Counted from the first letter of the stretch, positions 27,170-36,518 are shown. The stretch is 64,000 nt of DNA from JAPHSX01 sp039714395 (GCA_039714395.1 JBDLJH010000007.1:62001-126000), one strand, 5' to 3'. Notes: generated by a model not told the origin, from the sequence alone. A program made the numbers and translations.

Positions 27170-28872
27170 TGGGCATGAGTTATATCCATCGCGGTGGCGG
27201 CTCCCCATTAATTGGTAAAACGATCCCGCAACACTTTGCCGAGATCGTTAATCGTTACCCCGATCAGGAGGCGGTGGTCTCGCTGTCACAACATCGGCGT
27301 CTAAACTATCGCGAATTTGCAGCAGAAATCGATCGACTTGCTCGCGGACTGGTTGCTTTCGGTTACGGACGGGGCGATCGCATCGGCGTCTGGTCGACCA
27401 ACAATATAGAGTGGCTGTTGCTACAGATGGCCACCGCCCGTATCGGTGCAGTACTGGTCAATATCAATCCTGCCTATCAGGTGAAAGAGCTGGCCTACGC
27501 GCTGCAGCGATCCGAGGTGCAGGGGCTGTTTATTATTCCCCGATTTAAGAGCAGCGACTATGTCGCAATGCTACGTAAACTGATCCCCGAACTCGATTCG
27601 GCATCACCACTAAACAACAGCGAATTTCCTCTACTCAAACACATCGTAGTCTATGAACCGTCAGACCCAGATAATACAGCGAGCCCTGCAACAGGCTTTG
27701 GCGTCTGGCAGGATGTGATCGCGACGGGCGAGGGTGCTTCACCAGAGATACTGGATGAGATCGACACCACTCTGGATTTTGATGACCCGATTAATATCCA
27801 GTACACCTCCGGCACCACAGGTTCTCCCAAGGCGGTGGTACTGACCCATCACAATATTCTCAACAACGCCTGGTTCTCAGCACAGGAGATGCATTTTACT
27901 GAGCAGGATCGACTAGTTGTTCCTGTTCCCTTCTACCACTGCTTCGGTATGGTGCTGGCCAACCTGCTCTGTTTTTCTGTTGGTGCCTGCGTGGTGAACC
28001 CCTGCGAATACTTTGATGCCGGAGCGATATTGAAGGCGGTAGAGAAGGAGAAGTGCACCGCGATCCACGGTGTACCCACCATGTTCATCGCCGAACTGGA
28101 GCATCCCGATTTTTTCAAGTATGACCTTTCCTCCCTACGTACAGGAATCATGGCTGGTGCTCCCTGCCCACCGGTGCTAATGAAACGGGTGATGGAAGAG
28201 ATACACTGCCACGAGATCCTCATCGGCTACGGCCAGACTGAAGCATCTCCACTGACCCACCTCACCTCACGCGATGATTCAATGCAGCGGCGTACTGAAA
28301 CAGTCGGCACCAATCTGCCGCATCAGGAGGTGAAGGTAATCGATACTGAGAACGGACGTATCGTACCGCTCGGCACAACTGGTGAGATCTGTTTTCGTGG
28401 CTACCACATTATGCGCGAATACTACGGCCAGCCCGAGAAAACTTCCGAGACCATCGACACGGCTGGATGGCTACACTCTGGTGACCTTGGCACTATGGAT
28501 GAAGAGGGGTATGTGTGTATTACCGGTCGTTTGAAAGACATGATCATCCGTGGCGGTGAGAATATCTACCCACGTGAGATCGAGGACTTCCTCTTCACCC
28601 ACCCCAAGGTAGCCGAGGTGGCGGTGTTCGGTATCCCTGACGACTTCTATGGTGAGGAGGTGATGGCGTGGGTAGAACTGCACGCGGACGAGTCACTGAG
28701 TGAAGGAGAGTTGCGTGACTTTTGCATAGGCAATATCTCCCACTTTAAGATCCCTAAAACTATCTGGTTCGTTGATGAGTTCCCGATGACAGTCACCGGC
28801 AAGTTGCAGAAGTTCCGCATGCGCGAGATGGTGCTCGAAAAGCTAAACAGTAAACAAACAGTAGATGAGTAA
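27169..28872 (+). CDS. AMP-forming acyl-CoA synthetase
   Basis: A 567-aa member of the ANL superfamily that activates a carboxylic acid with ATP to acyl-AMP and then acyl-CoA, or runs in the opposite sense on a branched-chain acyl group. Motifs: NIQYTSGTTGSPKAVVLTHHN (P-loop A3), IGYGQTEASPLTHL (A5), WLHSGDLGTMDEEGYV (A7), GRLKDMIIRGGENIYPREIE (A8) and the catalytic Lys in TVTGKLQKFRM (A10). The start overlaps the beta-subunit stop (TAATGG), so it belongs to the five-gene operon beginning at 22928. Substrate is unproven. Confidence 0.93.
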   Translation: MGMSYIHRGGGSPLIGKTIPQHFAEIVNRYPDQEAVVSLSQHRRLNYREFAAEIDRLARGLVAFGYGRGDRIGVWSTNNIEWLLLQMATARIGAVLVNINPAYQVKELAYALQRSEVQGLFIIPRFKSSDYVAMLRKLIPELDSASPLNNSEFPLLKHIVVYEPSDPDNTASPATGFGVWQDVIATGEGASPEILDEIDTTLDFDDPINIQYTSGTTGSPKAVVLTHHNILNNAWFSAQEMHFTEQDRLVVPVPFYHCFGMVLANLLCFSVGACVVNPCEYFDAGAILKAVEKEKCTAIHGVPTMFIAELEHPDFFKYDLSSLRTGIMAGAPCPPVLMKRVMEEIHCHEILIGYGQTEASPLTHLTSRDDSMQRRTETVGTNLPHQEVKVIDTENGRIVPLGTTGEICFRGYHIMREYYGQPEKTSETIDTAGWLHSGDLGTMDEEGYVCITGRLKDMIIRGGENIYPREIEDFLFTHPKVAEVAVFGIPDDFYGEEVMAWVELHADESLSEGELRDFCIGNISHFKIPKTIWFVDEFPMTVTGKLQKFRMREMVLEKLNSKQTVDE

Positions 28873-28944
28873 AACGGCTACAGGGATAAAACTTTTCTGA
28901 CTCTGCTATATAAATAAGTATGGTAAAAGAAAGAAGGTCTAAAG

Positions 28945-29314
28945 ATGGCAAGCACAGAAGGTAAACTATGGCTGGAACATGAAGGGGGATGGGCCGCTAT
29001 TCGCCACGGCGATCCACGCCGGTCACACCCTTCGTGGTGAGTTGCTCCCCTTTTTAGCACTCGATGAGCCAACACGCTTACGTGAGGAGGATCCCTTCAC
29101 CGATCGCTGGGAGAAGGTAGTGCCGGGTTGGATCGTCGCAAACCGCTCGCGTTTCGAGGTGGATCTGAACCGTGAACGGAATCAGGCAGTTTATAGCGCG
29201 CCGGAAATGGCCTGGGGACTGCACCTGTGGAAGGCGCCGCTTAGTGATGAAATGGTTGAGCAACGCCAGCAGAACGCCCAGGGATTTAGTAACAGTGAGA
29301 TTGCCACAATCTAG
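28945..29314 (+). pseudogene. N-formylglutamate amidohydrolase remnant (frameshifted, C-terminally truncated)
   Basis: The gene begins at ATG 28945 behind an AAGAAGG site and reads MASTEGKLWLEHEG. At a run of five Gs (28984-28988) the coding sense moves by one base. With one G fewer, the frame continues EGDGPLFATAIHAGH and is then open to 29314. That frame carries the typical N-terminal half of the family: metal-ligand AIHAGHTLRGEL, REEDPFTDRW and ANRSRFEVDLNRER. The family is about 260 residues, but this copy stops after about 122, before the usual C-terminal DLHSYNHR-type metal site. It is probably a decayed gene. The homopolymer shift alone could be a sequencing error, but the missing C-terminus could not. 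Confidence 0.8.
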
Positions 29315-29391
29315 CAGACTCCTTATCCACGCGCCTGGGATAAACGGATGGCAATAAAATCTGCATACGAGGGTGACCCTGTTAATCTGCT

Positions 29392-30228
29392 TCAGATTAT
29401 TTCTTCGGTCTCAGGCAGGTAGTGAATCACCCCTTCGAGGATTCCGGCGCTATAGTTGCCATTCATGCCGAGAACCTTGCCTGTTGCCAGGTAGAGCGTA
29501 TTCTCATTTTTATTCTCTTTCGCTTGAGTGAGCGCCTCGCTCCGGACATCGTCTTGGGCATTGGCAACCAACACTGAGTTGATCGGACTGACTAGTACCG
29601 GCAGGTCGTTGCCACTGTCTCCGGCATAGACTACCCGATCCGCTGAGAATCCCTTCTCTTTCACCAGAAACTCAATAGCGTGAACCTTAGTGGCGCTGCC
29701 GGGAAGCAGATCTAGCAGGCCGACGTGCTCGATATCGTCGATGCTCCAGATCAGGCTGGCGTTAACCCCCTTCTCATCGAGCCGCTGCCGCATGGTGCTA
29801 AGCAGGGTCTGGCGGTCGATATCTTCGGGGGTGTAGTAGCTCAGCTTGAAGGTGTTCTGTTTCGCATCTTCCTGTGGGGTCAGTGACTCAATATCTTCGA
29901 ATAACGCTTCCAGGGCGGGGCGGTCGTAGCCTGCCCAGTCGGGGGCGATCTCCTGGTGCCAGGCGGGCCACGCTTGCCACTCGCCGTTTTTTATCGAGTA
30001 GATGGTGGTGCCGACATCGCCGATGACAAAGTCGGGTACAGGAATGGTGAACTCATTGATCGCATCGAGCACCAGCTCTTTATGACGGCCGCTGACGTAG
30101 ACCAGGGTGACTTCAGGCCGGGCGGTGAAGCGGGAAAAACGCTCACGCGCACCCGGTGACTCAATTGGATCACCGTTAGGCAACAGGGTGCGGTCAAGGT
30201 CGGTGCAGAGCAGTAGTGGTTTAGTCAT
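29392..30228 (-). CDS. Sucrose-6-phosphate phosphatase (HAD superfamily, SPP-type)
   Basis: A 278-aa HAD phosphatase that would hydrolyse sucrose 6-phosphate to sucrose. The nucleophile motif LCTDLDRTLLPNGD is intact (D10, D12). Motif II is LVYVSGRHKE, and the late acidic motif VYAGDSGNDLPVL is also intact. I chose ATG 30228, which overlaps the upstream glycoside hydrolase gene by 8 bp; a longer start would run deep into that gene. It is the last gene of the SPS-GH-SPP operon. Its intact active site complements the degenerate phosphatase domain of the neighbouring synthase. Confidence 0.9.
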   Translation of the reverse strand: MTKPLLLCTDLDRTLLPNGDPIESPGARERFSRFTARPEVTLVYVSGRHKELVLDAINEFTIPVPDFVIGDVGTTIYSIKNGEWQAWPAWHQEIAPDWAGYDRPALEALFEDIESLTPQEDAKQNTFKLSYYTPEDIDRQTLLSTMRQRLDEKGVNASLIWSIDDIEHVGLLDLLPGSATKVHAIEFLVKEKGFSADRVVYAGDSGNDLPVLVSPINSVLVANAQDDVRSEALTQAKENKNENTLYLATGKVLGMNGNYSAGILEGVIHYLPETEEII

Positions 30229-31480
30229 GGTCTTCGATCCTGAATAGCAATTCGCCCCTGAGGGTGTGTTCAGCGATGATCGCCGCCCCGGCGCTCCAAC
30301 CCTGATGGAGGGTGCCACAGGGGGTGAGCTTCTTGCCGTGGATGAACTCGGGGAAGGACCAGGCCTCACCGTCACTCTCTAAGGCGTTGGCGTCGTGAAT
30401 CCCCTGCAGGAATTTCCCTGCCTGTTCGGTCTTGCCCCGCTTGGCCAAAGCGGCGACGTGGAAGCCGGTGATCATCGGCCAGCGGCCACCGTTGTGAAAT
30501 TCGTAGGGGTTGTTGCGAAAGGAGAAGGAGAAGGTTCGTTGCAGGTGTTTCCAGTCCTCATCGTGGCTGTCGATTACTGGCCAGAAGGCGGGCAACACGA
30601 AGTTCTCTCCATTATCACCAAGCAGGTTTTCATCAATGTAGCTGTCGACAATATTGCGGCGACGCTCATCGGCTACATTAAACAGCGAGGCGAGTACATT
30701 GGCGAAGGCGTCGAAACGGTAACCATAGCCCGAGGGTGAGAAGAAGGGGAGCCAAAATTTGCCCAGGCTCTTTGCCGCTGCCTCGGAGCCACGCTGGTAG
30801 GTCACCGGATGGAAGGCATCGTCGGGAACCACTTCAACGACGCCGTTGAACCAGTAGTTGGTGCGGATCAGGTGGCGCAGACGGCTGAGGTGTTCGATCA
30901 GGGTGTGGTCCTCTGAACCGTAGAGTTCGGCGTGCAGGCAGCAGATGGAACGCTGTGCCTGCAGGTAGAGCAGCTGATCGTAGAGAATGTAACCGGAATG
31001 GATATACTCATCGGCCCAGTCACCTGCCTGCGGGACATAGATAAGCCCACGATTGTTAAACTCCCAGGCACCGAGCAGGAAACGAACCTTCTCCACATGC
31101 GGCAAGATCATCTCGAGAAAGTCGCTATCACCAGTGGCCTTATAATATTCGGCGCAGCCGATAATAAACCAGAGGTTGGAGTCGACTCGACCGCTGGTGC
31201 CTCCGAAGCTGACCCGTTCCAGCAGCGGGTCGACGTTGCTGGGAATCTCGCCGTGTGGCCCCTGGTAACGGGCCAGGGTGGTGAGGGTGGCGCGCACCCC
31301 GTGGATCAGCTCCGCATCCTCGGTTAGCAGGGCAGCGAGGGAGAGGATTACCCCGTCGCGCGCCCAGATACGGCGGTAGTTGGCGCTGTCTGTGGTCGAG
31401 GCGAGGAAGCCGTCCGGCGTGCAGCAGCGGTGCAGCATATCCAGAGCCTGACGATAGCCCTCACTTGGTTTATTATCCAT
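30221..31480 (-). CDS. GH100-like glycoside hydrolase (neutral invertase or glucosidase type)
   Basis: A 419-aa (alpha/alpha)6-barrel-type enzyme with no signal peptide. Conserved stretches include NYRRIWARDGVILSLAAL, SNLWFIIGCAEYYKATGD, EFHNGGRWPMITGFHVAAL and EAWSFPEFIHG, which resemble the GH100/amylo-alpha-1,6-glucosidase-like superfamily. Because it lies between sucrose-phosphate synthase and sucrose-phosphatase (8-bp overlaps on both sides), a cytoplasmic sucrose- or sucrose-phosphate-handling role such as neutral invertase is likely. I cannot distinguish invertase from glucosidase by sequence reading alone. ATG 31480 has a GGAGG site; the frame is open further upstream, but only over the coding region of the synthase. 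Confidence 0.8.
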   Translation of the reverse strand: MDNKPSEGYRQALDMLHRCCTPDGFLASTTDSANYRRIWARDGVILSLAALLTEDAELIHGVRATLTTLARYQGPHGEIPSNVDPLLERVSFGGTSGRVDSNLWFIIGCAEYYKATGDSDFLEMILPHVEKVRFLLGAWEFNNRGLIYVPQAGDWADEYIHSGYILYDQLLYLQAQRSICCLHAELYGSEDHTLIEHLSRLRHLIRTNYWFNGVVEVVPDDAFHPVTYQRGSEAAAKSLGKFWLPFFSPSGYGYRFDAFANVLASLFNVADERRRNIVDSYIDENLLGDNGENFVLPAFWPVIDSHDEDWKHLQRTFSFSFRNNPYEFHNGGRWPMITGFHVAALAKRGKTEQAGKFLQGIHDANALESDGEAWSFPEFIHGKKLTPCGTLHQGWSAGAAIIAEHTLRGELLFRIEDHD

Positions 31481-33677
31481 GTTCTCCTCCTTCACGCAGT
31501 AGTGTCGCAGTCTCCTTGATGTCGGGGAGTCGACAACGTCCGTAGAAGTCATAGTAATCGATCGCCTCCAGCAGACCGGCTGCATAGTTTCTGGTGGCAA
31601 AGTAGATCCCGTCGATGTCAGCCAGGGGCACCATCTCTTCGCTGTATTGGCTGGAGACGACCGCGCCGAGGGTGTTACCGCGCATCATGTCCTCCTCGGC
31701 GGCGGTGCCACCGGCAACCAGCACCCGCTCAAGCGGGATCTCCCACTGCCCACAGAAGTAGCGTAAAGCCTGCCCCTTCGATGCACGGATCGGCAGGATG
31801 TCGAGTAGACGCCCCTGATAGAGGAAGGCGTTAACCGTCTCATCATTCTGGTGAAGCAGGCGGATGATACCATCGAGTGAGGGGGCCTCATTATGATCAA
31901 GATCGTAGCTGACCTTGTAGGGCTGCTGTTCGTTTCGCGGCTGCAGTGTCAGTCCCGGGAGCGGGTCGAGTAGCCGGTGAATGGCTGTGGCATTCCAGCG
32001 GTGATCGACATGACGTTTCCAGGCAATATCGAACGACAGGCGCGGGGCGTGGTAAATCTCGGTACCCATCGCGGTGATCAACACATCGGGCATCGGAATG
32101 GCGTAAACCTTAAGCAGTGCGAGTACGGATTTGAGGCTGCGACCGGTAGCGATAGCAAAGGCAGTCTTCTTGCGGTTCTTCTGTAACTGATCGATAAACC
32201 GTTGCAATGCCTCATCATCACCGAGTAGCGACTCATCCAGTTCAGTAACGATGGCACGGTCAAAATAGAGCGCCTCATCGTGACGCTGGTAATGACGATC
32301 CCCCCGGTATTTCCGGGTGCAGAGTGGTTGTAGGAGTTCCAGGTAGTGTTTGGTGTGACTCTGCCAGGAGTAGTGTTTGACCACACGCTCCAGCCCCTGT
32401 TGCGAGAAGCCCTGCCAACGCACCGGATCGTTCAGTAGTGAGAGCAGTGCCCTGCTGATGGCGTGGTGATCGAGCGGGTCGATCAGCAGTCCGTTCTGAC
32501 AGCGGGCGATGATGTCCTGCGGCCCGCCATCCTCGGTGGCGACAACCGGAAGCCCGCTGGCCGCCGCCTCGATCAGGGTAAGACCGAACGGTTCGGTGAG
32601 GGCCGGATTGATGAAAAGGCCACGGGAACTGGTGGCGAGACGATAGAGTTGTGGGACATCGTCGGGGCTGTGGTGTTTGGGGTAGGCGACCTTACCGTAA
32701 AGGTCGTAGCGGTCGATCTGTAACAATAGTTGGGTCATGACCTGTTCCGGGCCCTCTTCCATCTCACTGATATCGTCGCGGTTGCCGGCGACGATCACCA
32801 GATTGGCCAGCTGCTGAAGTTCGACAGAGTTTCCGTATGCCTCCAGTAGAGTAGTGAGGTTTTTACGCTCGTCGGGGCGTGAGAGGGCAAGGATGAACGG
32901 TTTTTCAGGTGAATCGAGAAACCGTTTTATGGTCTGCCAGATGGGGCTTGACCACTCGTTGGCAACCGGGGCATGAAAGTGCTCAAGATCAGTTCCTGGC
33001 GGGATGATGCGAATGGTATCGGGGTGGTAATAATCGTAAAGCTGGTATTGCTGCTCGACCTCGTTACTGCTGCTGGCGATGACCATGTCGGCCAGTGCCA
33101 GGGTCTCTTCTTCTGCGGCAATACGCCGGGAGATGCAGTAGTTGCTCTCCAGTTCCACCATCTTGCACCCCTTGGCAAGCAGGCGTCGTCGTTTGACCCG
33201 CCCCAGCGAGTGACCGGTAAAGATGAGCGGAACGCCAAGATGCCTGGCTAGTTTGCTGGCGACATAGCCGGCATCGGCATAGTGGGCGTGAATGACATCG
33301 GGGGTCTGGCCAAGCTCGTGGAGATAGTTAAGGGTGTTGTCGACCAGGACATCCAGATGATCCCACAGCTCCTCCTTGCGAAGGTAGCGGTTGGGTCCGG
33401 CTGGTAGTCTGACGATTCGACTTTTGCTATTAAGTGGTTCGAACGGTTCTGCATAGTCATTATCAACGTCTCTGGTGAGGACCTGTCGTGTCAATAGATC
33501 GACCTGGCTGACAGTGGAGTGTTCACTGAGTGCCTTGGTCAGTTCGACCAGGTACTTGGTCTGCCCGCCGGTGTCGGCATCGCGACCAAGCTCAAGGCCG
33601 CTACCGCGGATAAGACCGTGAACACTGATGAGAAGGATATAGAGTGGTCGACTGCTGGCTTCTGTTTTGCTCTGCAA
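31473..33677 (-). CDS. Sucrose-phosphate synthase with degenerate phosphatase domain
   Basis: A 734-aa two-domain protein. Residues 1-455 are a GT4 glycosyltransferase that makes sucrose 6-phosphate from UDP-glucose and fructose 6-phosphate: SVHGLIRGSGLELGRDADTG at the N-terminus, HAHYADAGYVASKLA, FTGHSLGRVKRRRLLA, and the EX7E pair E362/E370 in LTEPFGLTLIEAAASG. Residues about 470-734 are an SPP-like HAD domain in which the nucleophile Asp is Glu (E479 in VTELDESLLGD) and the late GDSGND motif is reduced to AGGTAAEEDMM, so it is probably catalytically dead. It is first in the operon and divergent from the aldolase gene. Confidence 0.93.
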   Translation of the reverse strand: MQSKTEASSRPLYILLISVHGLIRGSGLELGRDADTGGQTKYLVELTKALSEHSTVSQVDLLTRQVLTRDVDNDYAEPFEPLNSKSRIVRLPAGPNRYLRKEELWDHLDVLVDNTLNYLHELGQTPDVIHAHYADAGYVASKLARHLGVPLIFTGHSLGRVKRRRLLAKGCKMVELESNYCISRRIAAEEETLALADMVIASSSNEVEQQYQLYDYYHPDTIRIIPPGTDLEHFHAPVANEWSSPIWQTIKRFLDSPEKPFILALSRPDERKNLTTLLEAYGNSVELQQLANLVIVAGNRDDISEMEEGPEQVMTQLLLQIDRYDLYGKVAYPKHHSPDDVPQLYRLATSSRGLFINPALTEPFGLTLIEAAASGLPVVATEDGGPQDIIARCQNGLLIDPLDHHAISRALLSLLNDPVRWQGFSQQGLERVVKHYSWQSHTKHYLELLQPLCTRKYRGDRHYQRHDEALYFDRAIVTELDESLLGDDEALQRFIDQLQKNRKKTAFAIATGRSLKSVLALLKVYAIPMPDVLITAMGTEIYHAPRLSFDIAWKRHVDHRWNATAIHRLLDPLPGLTLQPRNEQQPYKVSYDLDHNEAPSLDGIIRLLHQNDETVNAFLYQGRLLDILPIRASKGQALRYFCGQWEIPLERVLVAGGTAAEEDMMRGNTLGAVVSSQYSEEMVPLADIDGIYFATRNYAAGLLEAIDYYDFYGRCRLPDIKETATLLREGGEHG

Positions 33678-33965
33678 GGTCCCTCCTGAGGCATGGCTGA
33701 ATGCTATCCACTAAGGGTAGGCGAGCAGGGCCAATATGCAACGTTGATGGCTGGTAGTGCTGTAAACTCATATTTGAGGAATGGGCGGAAAACGTAAAAT
33801 GATACTACTGTTATGCATTGGGACTGAATTAATGAGTTCGTCAGGAAAGAGCGAGCGATTTTAATTATATTTTAGGCTATTGATAGATATGTAACTAAGT
33901 TATGAGCCCCTTTTAACTGTCGGTGCATACAATCAGCTAAATCATGTGTTGCGAAGGATAAAACG

Positions 33966-34778
33966 ATGAGTATTAAACAAGCGCTACAGCAGACAATTAA
34001 CGATATGGTGGATGCTCATCGAGGCATTCTTGCCATGGACGAGAGCGCACCCACTATAGAAAAACGTTTTGATGCTATTAGCGTGGAATCCACGGAAGAA
34101 AATCGTCGTTATTATCGCTCTCTGTTATTGGACACAAAAGACCTGGGTGACTACATTAGCAGCGTTATTCTTTTTGATGAGACCCTGACCCAGAAGAATG
34201 ACGCCGGAAAGCTGCTGCCAGAGGTGGCATGGTCACAAAAGATTGTGCCTGGTGTTAAGGTCGATAAGGGAAAAGGCCCTTTGCCTGGAGCACCTGGCGA
34301 TCTAATCACCAGCGGGCTTGATGGCCTGGCCGAGCGGCTGGCGATTTACAGGGAACAGGTGCTGCACTCCGTATTCCATGCCTTACACCTGCACAATGTG
34401 AGACTTGAGCACATGATCCTCAAACCCAATATGGTGCTACCCGGAAAGGAGTGCCGCCGGGCAGCTCCTCAGGAGATCGCAAAAGCCACCCTGAAAGTGC
34501 TTAAACGTACCGTTCCTGCGGCAGTTCCGAGTGTTAATTTTCTCTCCGGTGGCCAGGGCCCGGAAGAGGCAACGGAGAACCTTAACTCCATAAATAAACT
34601 GCGAGGCAATGCCCCCTGGCAGTTGAGTATCTCTTATGGTCGTGCTCTTCAACAACCTGCACTGCACGCATGGCAGGGCACTATAGAAAATCGTGAGGCA
34701 GCACAGCAAGCGCTACTAAAACGCGCACGACTTAATAACCTTGCAAGGCGTGGCGAGTATTCGCCGGGGTTGGAATGA
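33966..34778 (+). CDS. Class I fructose-bisphosphate aldolase with internal in-frame deletion
   Basis: The sequence follows the bacterial class I aldolase family from SIKQALQQTINDMV through GLDGLAERLAIYRE (residue 130), then jumps to QVLHSVFHALHLHNV, which in full-length enzymes lies about 70 residues further on. The lost part normally contains the FAKWR lysine/arginine and the VEPEVL glutamates needed for catalysis. The Schiff-base lysine is still present (K153 in ILKPNMVLPG), as is D25. Length is 270 instead of about 340 aa. The junction is near 34350-34362. The frame and C-terminus (FLSGGQGPEEAT, SYGRALQ) are intact. An active aldolase is unlikely if the deletion is real. It precedes pgi by 69 bp. 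Confidence 0.9.
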   Translation: MSIKQALQQTINDMVDAHRGILAMDESAPTIEKRFDAISVESTEENRRYYRSLLLDTKDLGDYISSVILFDETLTQKNDAGKLLPEVAWSQKIVPGVKVDKGKGPLPGAPGDLITSGLDGLAERLAIYREQVLHSVFHALHLHNVRLEHMILKPNMVLPGKECRRAAPQEIAKATLKVLKRTVPAAVPSVNFLSGGQGPEEATENLNSINKLRGNAPWQLSISYGRALQQPALHAWQGTIENREAAQQALLKRARLNNLARRGEYSPGLE

Positions 34779-34847
34779 CTATAGACTGCAGGCCTTACCA
34801 GAAAATGAAGATATTGCGCTAACAGCGCCAAAAAGGAAGGATGAAAA

Positions 34848-36518
34848 ATGTCTGAGCTCACACAGTCAAGAGCATGGTTGGCGCTGGAGAAACATTATGA
34901 TGAGATAAAACAACTTCACATGCGCGAACTGTTTGAAAATGATGGAAATAGATTCGATAAGTACTCATTGGAACTGAATGACATTCTTTATGATTTTTCA
35001 AAGAATCGTATTGGCGATGACACGGTAGAGCTATTGTTGCAGTTGGCCGACGATGTGAATCTACCCTTGTGGATAGAAAAGATGTTTGAAGGAGAACCCG
35101 TCAACCATACGGAACATCGTGCGGTTTTGCATACGGCATTGAGAGCCCAGGGAGATCAACCGGTCATCGTTGATGGCGTGGATATACTTCCAGAGATAAG
35201 GCGCGAACGGGAGCGCGTAAAGCAACTGGCAGAAAAGATTCGGGCAAGAGAGTGGCGTGGCGCCACCAATCAGGCGATTACTGATGTGGTTAATATCGGT
35301 ATCGGGGGGTCTCATCTTGGCCCGTTGATGGTAAACGAGGCGCTACGACCTTATGCGCTTCACGATCTGAATGTGCATTTTGTCTCAAATATCGATGAGA
35401 ATCATATTAATGACACATTGGAGTACCTGAATCCTGAAACAACCTTCTTTATTATCGCCTCAAAAACCTTTACGACGCAGGACACCATGGTTAACGCCGA
35501 AACTGCACGCCAGTGGTATATCAATAAGCTGGGGAGTGAAGAATACATTAATCGTCACTTCTCAGCCGTCACCTCGAATGTGAAACTGGCGCAACAGTTT
35601 GGGGTAGCTCAAGACAATATTTTCAAAATGTGGGACTGGGTAGGTGGCCGCTACTCACTCTGGTCGGCGATTGGTTTATCAACTGTCATCGCGGTTGGCT
35701 CAGAACGGTTTGATGAACTTCTTGAAGGGGCCTATGAGGTTGATCAACACTTTAGATACACCACGTTAGACAAAAATATCCCGGTCATAATGGCTTTACT
35801 TGGCGTCTGGTATAACAACTTCTTCGATGCTCAAACCACGGCGATACTGCCTTATGATCAACATATGCATCGTTTTCCTGCTTACCTGCAACAAGCCGAC
35901 ATGGAAAGTAATGGGAAATATGTCGATCGCCAGCGCAGGGCGGTGGACTATACTACCGGCCCCGTGATCTTTGGTGAAATTGGTATTGCCGGACAACACG
36001 CCTTCTTTCAGCTATTACACCAGGGCACTAAACTGGTACCTGCCGACCTCCTTTCTCCCGTCTATAGTTTTCGTTGCAATGCAAGGCATCACCGAGCATT
36101 GATGTCGAATATTTTTGCGCAGGCAGAAGCCCTGATGCGTGGAAAGACTGAACAGGAGGCTTATACAGAACTACAAGCAGAAGGGCTTGAAGAGTGGAAA
36201 ATCAAACAACTCCTGCCTTACAAGGTGTTTCCCGGTAACAAACCAACCAGTACCTTGATGTTCGATACCCTCAACCCAAAAACGCTGGGTTCCATTATCG
36301 CTCTCTATGAGCACAAGATATTTGTTCAGGGCGTAATATGGAATATCAATTCGTTTGACCAGTGGGGAGTTGAACTGGGTAAACAGTTGGCGAAAAGTAT
36401 CCTGCATGAGTTAAATGATACCGAACAAATCAATACGCATGACAGCTCAACAAACGGGCTAATTAATCATTATAAGCGTCGGCGCCCAAAGAAAAGTGGC
36501 AATGATCCATTGATGTAA
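34848..36518 (+). CDS. pgi: Glucose-6-phosphate isomerase
   Basis: A 556-aa phosphoglucose isomerase (glucose 6-phosphate to fructose 6-phosphate) of normal length. It has NIGIGGSHLGPLMVNEAL (phosphate site), FIIASKTFTTQDTMVNAE, WDWVGGRYSLWSAIGL (signature 1), GQHAFFQLLHQGTKLVPAD and FDQWGVELGKQLAKSI (signature 2). An AAGGA site precedes the ATG. Its place beside the sucrose operon and the aldolase suggests a hexose-phosphate branch feeding sucrose or glycogen. Confidence 0.97.
   Translation: MSELTQSRAWLALEKHYDEIKQLHMRELFENDGNRFDKYSLELNDILYDFSKNRIGDDTVELLLQLADDVNLPLWIEKMFEGEPVNHTEHRAVLHTALRAQGDQPVIVDGVDILPEIRRERERVKQLAEKIRAREWRGATNQAITDVVNIGIGGSHLGPLMVNEALRPYALHDLNVHFVSNIDENHINDTLEYLNPETTFFIIASKTFTTQDTMVNAETARQWYINKLGSEEYINRHFSAVTSNVKLAQQFGVAQDNIFKMWDWVGGRYSLWSAIGLSTVIAVGSERFDELLEGAYEVDQHFRYTTLDKNIPVIMALLGVWYNNFFDAQTTAILPYDQHMHRFPAYLQQADMESNGKYVDRQRRAVDYTTGPVIFGEIGIAGQHAFFQLLHQGTKLVPADLLSPVYSFRCNARHHRALMSNIFAQAEALMRGKTEQEAYTELQAEGLEEWKIKQLLPYKVFPGNKPTSTLMFDTLNPKTLGSIIALYEHKIFVQGVIWNINSFDQWGVELGKQLAKSILHELNDTEQINTHDSSTNGLINHYKRRRPKKSGNDPLM

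Noticed and set aside
29172..29357. Possible continuation of the formylglutamate amidohydrolase in another frame after 29314
   Set aside because: The alternative frames past 29314 do not read like the missing C-terminal half, so I treat the gene as truncated rather than merely frameshifted.
33678..33965. Small genes or RNA in the spacer between sucrose-phosphate synthase and aldolase
   Set aside because: 288 bp of AT-rich sequence with no supported frame or stable hairpin; probably just the two divergent promoters.
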